From: a virus
IMG/VR virus record: IMGVR_UViG_3300013137_000017
Coordinates: 1-64,000 of that record
Reading direction: 5' to 3' (one strand)
Length of the DNA stretch: 64,000 nucleotides
The number at the start of each line of letters is the position of its first letter. Positions within the stretch are counted from its first letter, which is position 1. The notes beneath the pieces were generated by a model, which was not told the origin of the DNA, did no database searches, and saw only the letters and a list, made by a program, of their open reading frames with translations. Positions 58,207-64,000 of this stretch are shown here, piece by piece. The translations under genes were made by a program, and so were the position numbers.

Positions 58207-60264
58207 TTAAATGTGGGTTGGAACTATAATACCGTTTCTTTCAACATAGCCCTTAAATTCTATTTCTGGCCGTCGTAATTCTACTGCTTTTTGCTCGATA
58301 GCCGTATTTTCAACCATGGCAATGCATAACATCGATGCAATGGTCAGGTCGCAATTATACTTTGGATCTCTGCGAAATTTTGCCCATGCCATTAAAAGTT
58401 CTTCAAATGGACAATTATATATATTTATTACATCAAGTAGATAGTCTTTCAGTCTGGTCAATCCGGAAGGAACAAGGCTTGCCGGGAATCCATATTTATT
58501 ACTTACCTGACTACGTTCTACATATTGTGCTATATACCAATCCGGTCGCGAATGCAGAAACCCTTCAAGTCCGTAAAGTTCATAATAGTCAAAGATAAGT
58601 ATTTTAGAATATTCAATCATATTATAGGTACGGTAATAGATTGATAGTTTTGCTGCATTTTCATATGCTGTTGTGCGTCCTCCCTGAGCTTCTCCAGGCC
58701 GGTCGAGATACATTGCAACAAATGTATTAAAAACCTGATTTTCTTTGACTGTAAGATTTTTATTATATCCTTTATAGACAAGTGATGCTAACTTTGAAGA
58801 TGATGTCATCGCTTCATCAAAGTCATATGAGTCTGTTCCTTGTCCATACAAGCCTTCGATAGTTTTATTATTATCATCAATCTGTGGATGTTCTGCAATG
58901 GCGATATCTCCTTTATCCATATTAAATTCCCATTCAACGCCTTCCCAGGGTTTACGACGATCTTTATAGTGGAGAAATCCTCTTTCAACACGTTGCAGTC
59001 TTTTATGTGTGACGATATTGCTTCTTGCCTGGGAACAGTGATAGGATATCTCTTCTCCAAAAAATCCGCCAAGAACGATGTTAAACATCTCTCTGGTATC
59101 TATTGGTTCCATAGCAATGAGAAGCGCCCTTTCGGATGGAGATTTTGACTTTCGTTCTCTGTCAATCAGTTCAAGAGCTTCTTTTTTGAGACTGTTACCA
59201 TCATCATCGATAAGTTTGAATTTCCATGCGGGAATAAAACAGGCTATTTCCATGTCCGGATCCGCATCGGTGTCGTAGATATTTTTTATCGAATACAGTT
59301 CATATTTTTCAGGAGTATAGATCATCTTCTCTATATCTGCAACCCCGTCAACATATTTTCCGGAAGTTCCTGTATAAACTATAAATCCAGTTCTTCTTCC
59401 CTGAGTTCTGATAGACGGATAGACAAACTGTGCTATCTCTCTGGAAAGGTTTTCTTTCATAATCCCGATCTCTTCCATATGTACCTTATATAACATATTG
59501 AGACCTGACAATACCTGGGAATTATTTTTTGCTGTTCTTGAATGTATCTCCGTACCTGTATTAGCTGCTTTGAGAACGTCAGGATTATCGAGTTTTATCT
59601 CTTTATAGAATTGTGTGTTATAAAGGTTGTATATGCCTCTTTTAACCATTGAGAAGGTATTTTGGTTATATTGGTCAAGTCCTCCGACGATAGCCACCTG
59701 CACATCGTTCATAAACAAGAATATCCATGCTGTATCTGCTGCTTCCTCTTCGCTTAATCCTTTCTGTCTGCATTTAAACCAGCCGATATCCTTATTTATC
59801 ATTTTCGATCTTTCACGGATCATCCAATTTTCCCATGATAAATCAGTAAAATATGGGTTGCCAAGTGTTTTTTTCTGCTGCATCCTATCTTCTCTCGATA
59901 TTGCCCAGAAATTAAGATAGAAGTAGTTTCTTCCGGTGATATATAGGTCTCCCTGCGGATTTATCGTTATGCCGAGATGAGGAAGATATCTCCCACCGTT
60001 TTCTGTATGAAAGACATTTACTCCATCAATAAATATCTCACCTCCGTCGAAAGATACTGCATTAGGTACTATATAGCCATTCTTACATCTTGTACGTTGG
60101 CGATCCCACCATGCTCTATCAATGACAAACTTCTTTAAGAATTTTTCATATTCGCGTTTTGTTGTAGGGATATTGGCAGGATCTTCCCAGTACATATCCA
60201 GATCATGAGGCACATCACCTTCATAAATAACAGGAGAAAGTCGTTTTGTGTTTATAAACTTCAT
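58207..60264 (-). CDS. terL: Terminase large subunit
   Basis: This 685-residue protein has a degenerate Walker A-like segment CRQKGLS (165-171), a Walker B-type hydrophobic strand ending in glutamates (LYKVHMEEIG, 258-267) and a C-terminal nuclease region with an acidic GTDSYDFDEA block near 475. It drives DNA packaging by ATP hydrolysis and cuts DNA. The length is typical of crAss-like TerL, and the portal gene follows immediately. The classical GKS-type Walker A is altered, as in many large terminases. Confidence 0.85.
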   Translation of the reverse strand: MKFINTKRLSPVIYEGDVPHDLDMYWEDPANIPTTKREYEKFLKKFVIDRAWWDRQRTRCKNGYIVPNAVSFDGGEIFIDGVNVFHTENGGRYLPHLGITINPQGDLYITGRNYFYLNFWAISREDRMQQKKTLGNPYFTDLSWENWMIRERSKMINKDIGWFKCRQKGLSEEEAADTAWIFLFMNDVQVAIVGGLDQYNQNTFSMVKRGIYNLYNTQFYKEIKLDNPDVLKAANTGTEIHSRTAKNNSQVLSGLNMLYKVHMEEIGIMKENLSREIAQFVYPSIRTQGRRTGFIVYTGTSGKYVDGVADIEKMIYTPEKYELYSIKNIYDTDADPDMEIACFIPAWKFKLIDDDGNSLKKEALELIDRERKSKSPSERALLIAMEPIDTREMFNIVLGGFFGEEISYHCSQARSNIVTHKRLQRVERGFLHYKDRRKPWEGVEWEFNMDKGDIAIAEHPQIDDNNKTIEGLYGQGTDSYDFDEAMTSSSKLASLVYKGYNKNLTVKENQVFNTFVAMYLDRPGEAQGGRTTAYENAAKLSIYYRTYNMIEYSKILIFDYYELYGLEGFLHSRPDWYIAQYVERSQVSNKYGFPASLVPSGLTRLKDYLLDVINIYNCPFEELLMAWAKFRRDPKYNCDLTIASMLCIAMVENTAIEQKAVELRRPEIEFKGYVERNGIIVPTHI

Positions 60265-60893
60265 TTTTCTTCCGTTTCATTAGCTGTTCTGGAGTCGTAC
60301 AATCTTTTTAATGCAGCTTCTTTTTCACGTTCATGTGCTTCTATCTTTAAATTTTCCTGAACTTTTTTGAGAATTTCAGAAAAGCTCTGTGCTGCATTAT
60401 ACATCTTTCTTTTTTCTTCAACATTAGGTAAGAGTATAGTCTGTTCGATAAGGATTCTTCGGTCTATATTTTCTTCATCTTTTATTATAGCACCTTCATT
60501 GAGTTTTACTTTGATAGTCATTGGAGTATTTATAAGAAGTTCTATAAGTTCGTCGGCATCGCTTTTCAGTTTATCTTCCATCTTATCATTTGTCGTATAG
60601 CAAATGTCGATATAAACTTTTATAAGTTCCTGAACATTCTCATTTCGTGCTATTTTTTCCCAGCGTTCTCCTTTCAAATAGTCTTTATTGACAATATCTG
60701 TTCTTTCCTCTATACTCTTATTCCAATATAGTGATCTCGGTGTGTATATAAAATAGACTCCTGTTATCACGTTATTAAAATATGTCTTTGCCTTGCCGGT
60801 CTTATCGTTATTATATACTTGCATCACGCATGGAATACTGAATGCATCGTCACGACATAAGACTTTTCCTTTTTCTGTATATAAAAAACTCAT
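60261..60893 (-). CDS. Terminase-proximal protein, 210 aa
   Basis: This 210-residue protein overlaps the terminase start by four bases. It has a beta-containing N-terminal part and a long helical, charged C-terminal region (KILKKVQENLKIEAHEREKEAALKRL). Its location would suit a small terminase or a packaging accessory protein, but no DNA-binding motif is recognisable. Confidence 0.55.
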   Translation of the reverse strand: MSFLYTEKGKVLCRDDAFSIPCVMQVYNNDKTGKAKTYFNNVITGVYFIYTPRSLYWNKSIEERTDIVNKDYLKGERWEKIARNENVQELIKVYIDICYTTNDKMEDKLKSDADELIELLINTPMTIKVKLNEGAIIKDEENIDRRILIEQTILLPNVEEKRKMYNAAQSFSEILKKVQENLKIEAHEREKEAALKRLYDSRTANETEEK

Positions 60894-61099
60894 TCTTTTT
60901 TTGTACTTTTCTTACTATCATTCTCTTGTCTTGGTGGATCTTTCTGAATCCTATCTTCATTTAAACTGACATTGGCGATGAATGTTATATCGAGCACTTT
61001 GCGCACGATGGGGAACACATTGATTCCGCCATACTGGAGTGTCAGGTGAATGAGGTCATTGTATATTTTCTGTGCTTCTTCGTCCACTACGATTTTCAT
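60890..61099 (-). CDS. Small protein, 69 aa
   Basis: This 69-residue protein has a short helix, a hydrophobic middle and a charged, lysine-rich tail (SKKSTKKE). Its stop overlaps the next start by four bases (ATGA). The function is unknown. It may belong to the packaging or lysis group. Confidence 0.55.
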   Translation of the reverse strand: MKIVVDEEAQKIYNDLIHLTLQYGGINVFPIVRKVLDITFIANVSLNEDRIQKDPPRQENDSKKSTKKE

Positions 61100-61105
61100 T
61101 GTTCT

Positions 61106-61279
61106 TTATTTTAAAAGGTTGATTAGTTCTGTTTTTGTCATTTTCATATCAGCCTCAATACCTTTATTTAAGAGGAAAGCTAATATTTCTTTTTTTGTCC
61201 ATTGTTCATCTGGAACATTTAGCTGTTGTACCACCTGTATCTTATCCAGGTCATGTACCTTTTCGATGATGATTCCCAT
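61106..61279 (-). CDS. Short HeH/SAP-like protein, 57 aa
   Basis: This short gene from ATG 61279 to TAA 61106-61108 encodes 57 residues. The second half, KKEILAFLLNKGIEADMK then MTKTELINLLK, is a helix-extended-helix (HeH/SAP/LEM-like) pattern, a small DNA-binding or protein-binding unit often attached to other phage proteins. It is free-standing here. It lies between packaging and lysis genes, with no frame overlap. Confidence 0.6.
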   Translation of the reverse strand: MGIIIEKVHDLDKIQVVQQLNVPDEQWTKKEILAFLLNKGIEADMKMTKTELINLLK

Positions 61280-61290
61280 AGTTAGTTGTT

Positions 61291-61944
61291 TTAATGTTTG
61301 AATAATTTATCAAGATATATTCCGGCCTGTATTTTGGCGTATAACTCATTATGGTAAGCATTATATTCTCCACCTGCTCCAACAAGAACATAATCTTTTA
61401 TAGTATAGTTTACGGTCATATCAAAATTAGGAAATTTTTTGAAACTATTTCCAATAATAGATGCCTGGAGTAACCAATGGTTTTTCGGTCTGTATGCAGG
61501 AATTTTATCAATGCATGTATCTACTGTTCTTCGTTCCAGAATGGTTTTCTCCGGTATGAAAATTTCAGATAACTCCATCCTTTCCACTTTACAATCCTTA
61601 ATAACCATGTTGATGTTAAACCTCCCGAAGACAGAATCGTTTGGTTGCCACCTGTACGGGAAGGTATATGTAGATTTACAGGGAGTGGCTTCAACTTCCT
61701 CAACTGCGGGCTTTGCTGGTTCATAATACATGGGTTTAGGTTCAACATAAAATGTATCAATAACAGGGATAGCTCTCCACATTACAATACGCTTTACAGG
61801 GGCATTCTCACAGGCAACCCTCCGGGTAATTTCAATATCTGTTTTCTTCCGCTGTCCGTTCCACATAAAGAACAAGACAATGATAGCGATAACAGCCACC
61901 GCTTCACCCGCCCATCTTAGGTAATCCATTAATTTATATTTCAT
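61291..61944 (-). CDS. Single-span membrane protein in the lysis region
   Basis: ATG 61944 is preferred (a TTG at 61950 is possible), giving 217 residues. An N-terminal transmembrane helix (AVAVIAIIVLFFMW) follows a short basic segment, then comes a proline-rich stretch (PKPMYYEPAKP) and a beta-rich outer part with cysteines. The arrangement could be a spanin-type or envelope-associated lysis protein, since it follows the lysozyme. A lipobox is not seen. The start overlaps the lysozyme stop. Confidence 0.55.
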   Translation of the reverse strand: MKYKLMDYLRWAGEAVAVIAIIVLFFMWNGQRKKTDIEITRRVACENAPVKRIVMWRAIPVIDTFYVEPKPMYYEPAKPAVEEVEATPCKSTYTFPYRWQPNDSVFGRFNINMVIKDCKVERMELSEIFIPEKTILERRTVDTCIDKIPAYRPKNHWLLQASIIGNSFKKFPNFDMTVNYTIKDYVLVGAGGEYNAYHNELYAKIQAGIYLDKLFKH

Positions 61945-62467
61945 CTTCAAAGAATTTTATTTCACCTGTTACATATAAGTGTGCTTCGCACTTCCTTCTC
62001 CGGATAAGTCCTGCCATTCTCTTCTTCTCTCCCGCCTCATCAATCAATCCATCCTCATCATCATCAATTCCATTCTTTGTCCCATCACCTGAATATCTGA
62101 ATCTCTGTATGTATTCAGGTATCCGTTTATCAAATGGATCAATACAGACCTTCTTGTATGCAGTAGAATCAAGAAATTGTGTCACGCCAATATTATACAT
62201 AAAGATGATCAATGCATCGAACTGATGTTGCAGCAATGGAACAAGGATATTCTTATTCAGATAAAACTCAAATTGATGAAGGTCATGATGCATCAACTCA
62301 TATGCTCTCTCCTTTATGATATGCTCCCCTTGTTTAACCTCTGCCCCTGACTCATACCGTGTAGTTCCTAATCCTATTGTCCAGATTCCCCGTGGACATA
62401 GATAACTGTCAAGAAAGCATCCTTCAAAATGCTCAATAGCTTTAATTACATTATCGCTACTTTTCAT
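61934..62467 (-). CDS. GH24 lysozyme (endolysin) with an EF-hand-like insert
   Basis: ATG 62467 is chosen over an upstream start at 62581 because it gives the usual short N-terminus of phage endolysins (MKSSDNVIKAIEHFEG). The 177 residues hold the catalytic triad as E15-x8-C24-x5-T30, with WTIGLGTT, as in GH24 lysozymes that hydrolyse peptidoglycan. An unusual insertion (residues about 128-148) contains DDDEDGLIDE at 135-144, which resembles a calcium-binding loop. No signal peptide is visible, so release would depend on the holin-like protein upstream. Confidence 0.8.
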   Translation of the reverse strand: MKSSDNVIKAIEHFEGCFLDSYLCPRGIWTIGLGTTRYESGAEVKQGEHIIKERAYELMHHDLHQFEFYLNKNILVPLLQHQFDALIIFMYNIGVTQFLDSTAYKKVCIDPFDKRIPEYIQRFRYSGDGTKNGIDDDEDGLIDEAGEKKRMAGLIRRRKCEAHLYVTGEIKFFEDEI

Positions 62468-62807
62468 CTGTTCTGGCACTTGTTTTTGTTTTGTCGTAAC
62501 TATTGATGATTTCGGTAATTTGTTTGCGATTAATCGGCTTATAAAATATATGATCCACTCTGGTATCTTCATAGTCGGCATATGCTGTTACGATTATTAT
62601 TTTTGCTATTGTTCTTCTTTTTAACGCTGTAATGTATTCTTTTCCAGCAAGCCCCGGAAACCCTATGTCTGTAAAGATTATATCTACTTTATCTCCCAAA
62701 CGCAGGGCTTCCGTGGAATGTTTTGCTTCGTTTATCCTATGCCCGCGGCATATAACTTTTAGCAATTCACGATCAGCATTCATCTGATCAGCGATTAGTA
62801 TTCTCAT
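62457..62807 (-). CDS. Single-domain response-regulator receiver (CheY-like)
   Basis: This 116-residue protein is a complete receiver domain: MRILIADQ with D7, the phosphoacceptor aspartate D47 in FTDIGFPG, T74 in VTAYA, and K90-P91 in FYKP. No output domain follows. The usual acidic pair is reduced to a single D7. It lies between the holin-like and lysozyme genes, overlapping the holin stop by four bases and the lysozyme start by 11. It could take phosphate from a host kinase and tune lysis or host signalling. The fold is clear and the role is inferred. Confidence 0.85.
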   Translation of the reverse strand: MRILIADQMNADRELLKVICRGHRINEAKHSTEALRLGDKVDIIFTDIGFPGLAGKEYITALKRRTIAKIIIVTAYADYEDTRVDHIFYKPINRKQITEIINSYDKTKTSARTDEK

Positions 62808-63148
62808 TTAACAGGTTTTTCGTATGTATCTGGTTTCGGAGGAGGAGCTACGGCAGACAGAACAGCGATTACAGTCAATATCACCAACTGTACCCAATCA
62901 ATTTTACCGCCATCCCATACCTGTATGAAAGTAGCACACAACGTACCGATGATGCCGGTAATTGTTAATCCTGCCCCACGCCATTTATTAGCAATATATG
63001 AGAGTATTGCCATCAAAACAGCAAATCCTATCACACTCCATTCAATTGTTTCTGCTCCTACAAACTGTTGCAGGGCAACGGCAATAGCCGCACCAAGGCC
63101 TGACAGAAAGACCTTGTTCTGTTTAAGAAATTCCCATACTTTTTTCAT
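62804..63148 (-). CDS. Holin-like membrane protein
   Basis: This 114-residue protein has about four hydrophobic helices (FLSGLGAAIAVAL, WSVIGFAVLMAILSY, TITGIIGTLCATF, LVILTVIAVLSAV) and a charged end. Holins form membrane pores at the end of infection and let the endolysin reach the wall. The lysozyme gene is two genes downstream, which supports this role. The family is not clear from motifs. Confidence 0.65.
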   Translation of the reverse strand: MKKVWEFLKQNKVFLSGLGAAIAVALQQFVGAETIEWSVIGFAVLMAILSYIANKWRGAGLTITGIIGTLCATFIQVWDGGKIDWVQLVILTVIAVLSAVAPPPKPDTYEKPVK

Positions 63149-63333
63149 GTTACTTTGTTTTTGTTGTACTTAATTTTCTCCCTTACAGTATTTTCTTTTG
63201 GGAGTTTATCGTATTCTTCTTTTGTAAGAAGTTTTCCTGTTCCGGCATGACGATACCTGTACTTTGGTTTTTTTTCTTTTGGTTCTTTTGGTTTCAATCC
63301 AAACGATACCAGTACTTTGTTCAATAAATTCAT
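63145..63333 (-). CDS. Small basic protein, 62 aa
   Basis: This lysine-rich 62-residue protein begins with a short hydrophobic start (NLLNKVLVSFGL), followed by a charged, proline-containing region (KPKEPKEKKPKYRYRHAG). Its stop overlaps the holin start by four bases. The function is unknown. It lies in the lysis cassette. Confidence 0.5.
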   Translation of the reverse strand: MNLLNKVLVSFGLKPKEPKEKKPKYRYRHAGTGKLLTKEEYDKLPKENTVREKIKYNKNKVT

Positions 63334-63339
63334 GGCTGT

Positions 63340-63570
63340 TTATTTTATATATGATATAGTAATCTGCACAAGTATTGTTACAACCAGTGCTGCCAAGGCG
63401 CCCCACATGACTGCTTTTGTTTCAAGGATAGTTACCTTTGTATTTAACTTATCCAGTTTCTCTTCAATCCTGCTTGTTTTTGCATCAAGACCATCAAGTT
63501 GTTTCAGAACGAGTTTTTTATATTCGTTCCAACCGTTTATTGGTATATTATTTTCCATCTGGGTATCCAT
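63340..63570 (-). CDS. XhlA-like membrane protein
   Basis: This 76-residue protein has an N-terminal coiled-coil part (LDGLDAKTSRIEEKLDKLNTKV) and one C-terminal transmembrane helix (AALVVTILVQITISYI). This is the layout of XhlA-type haemolysin proteins that accompany holins and lysozymes. ATG 63558 is an alternative start. It lies directly before the holin-like gene, supporting a lysis or membrane role. Confidence 0.55.
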   Translation of the reverse strand: MDTQMENNIPINGWNEYKKLVLKQLDGLDAKTSRIEEKLDKLNTKVTILETKAVMWGALAALVVTILVQITISYIK

Positions 63571-63955
63571 TTGAAGAAGGTATTGTTATTGCAATCATTT
63601 TACATCCATTATTGCTTTTCGCAACGTGAGGTTCGTTAGGACTTATTATAATAGGATCACCAATATATCCTTGTATAGAACCGTTTTTGAACTCGACTTC
63701 CAGATCACCTTCAAATGGAATAAGAATTTCAGATTCATCATGATCGTGGCATTTGAGTTCTGTTTTTCCTCCCATATACGCTATCTGTACAGCAACACTT
63801 TTTGTTTTGTATAGACCAAGACCGCCACATTCTCCTGTTTCAACGGAATACACAGCTTTATTTCCGGTGATATCTGCTATCATATGCAAAGGAGTAACGG
63901 TTTCAGTAAGTTCACGTATACGTTCAAGGTTTTGTTTTAAGTCAAAATCTGTCAT
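63548..63955 (-). CDS. Cupin-domain protein
   Basis: This 135-residue protein contains a cupin barrel. The first metal-binding motif is H70-x-H72-x3-E76 in CHDHDESE, followed by IPFEGDLEVEF and GDPIIISPNEPH with a second histidine (H110). Cupins are often metal-dependent enzymes or sugar-binding proteins; a single-domain phage cupin may act on a metabolite or decorate a virion part. It is the first gene in this minus-strand group within the window. The substrate is unknown. Confidence 0.8.
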   Translation of the reverse strand: MTDFDLKQNLERIRELTETVTPLHMIADITGNKAVYSVETGECGGLGLYKTKSVAVQIAYMGGKTELKCHDHDESEILIPFEGDLEVEFKNGSIQGYIGDPIIISPNEPHVAKSNNGCKMIAITIPSSNGYPDGK

Positions 63956-64000
63956 CGGTTTATCTATTTATGTTAATAGTCATTGTAGTTGTATCTCTTT

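Noticed and set aside
1-64000. Genome-wide recoding of TAA, TGA or TAG as sense codons
   Set aside because: All three stops end well-defined genes here, often with overlapping starts (ATGA, TAATG), and the giant gene uses none internally. The in-frame stops at 415 and 11825 are better explained as local lesions.

Overview
The window is part of the genome of a tailed double-stranded DNA phage that most likely infects a Bacteroidota host and resembles the crAss-like phages (Crassvirales). Three things support this. The late block has the order terminase, portal, scaffold, capsid, neck, muzzle, cargo and giant virion RNA polymerase. Promoter-like sites carry the Bacteroidota -7 element TAnnTTTG. 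The sequence is AT-rich, with tightly packed genes joined by ATGA, TAATG and TGATG overlaps. No integrase, attachment site or CRISPR array was seen.

Positions 1-14379 are read on the plus strand and form a replication and early region of small, overlapping genes. Recognisable products are a free-standing DnaA domain IV-like protein, a polynucleotide-kinase-type P-loop kinase, a DnaB-type helicase, a small protein with an SSB-like acidic tail, a possible OB-fold protein, a Cas4/AddB-like Fe-S nuclease, a DUF932 protein, a RecF/SbcC-like ATPase and an HNH endonuclease. The region also carries lesions: a sliding clamp (DnaN) reduced to its two ends plus an in-frame TGA, a tRNA(CAU) gene with a 29-base insertion in the anticodon loop, a gene with an in-frame TAA, and a doubtful frame near 12.7 kb. 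The helicase and one small product carry sliding-clamp-binding motifs (QLTLF, QLNLF).

Positions 14376-63955 are read on the minus strand, so the late genes run from right to left. First comes a lysis-type cassette (cupin, XhlA-like membrane protein, holin-like protein, a CheY-like receiver protein, GH24 lysozyme, single-span membrane protein). Packaging and head genes follow (large terminase, portal, scaffold, major capsid protein), then neck or ring candidates, a lytic transglycosylase, a muzzle-like protein, two cargo-like proteins with a GroES-like protein and a small zinc-ribbon protein between them, one 6585-residue virion polyprotein and the tail-fibre region. The two strands converge at 14376-14379, where one TTAA supplies both stop codons.

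The polyprotein fills about 31% of the window. It joins a superfamily 1 helicase, a possible RecB-like nuclease, two HExxH metallopeptidase sites and an RNA polymerase barrel with the DYDGD catalytic signature, with hydrophobic stretches near its ends. By analogy with crAss-like phages, it is probably packaged and ejected into the host to transcribe the early genes. Three similar minus-strand promoters precede the scaffold/capsid genes, the zinc-ribbon/GroES/cargo genes and the tail-fibre genes, so the late block probably has several transcription starts.
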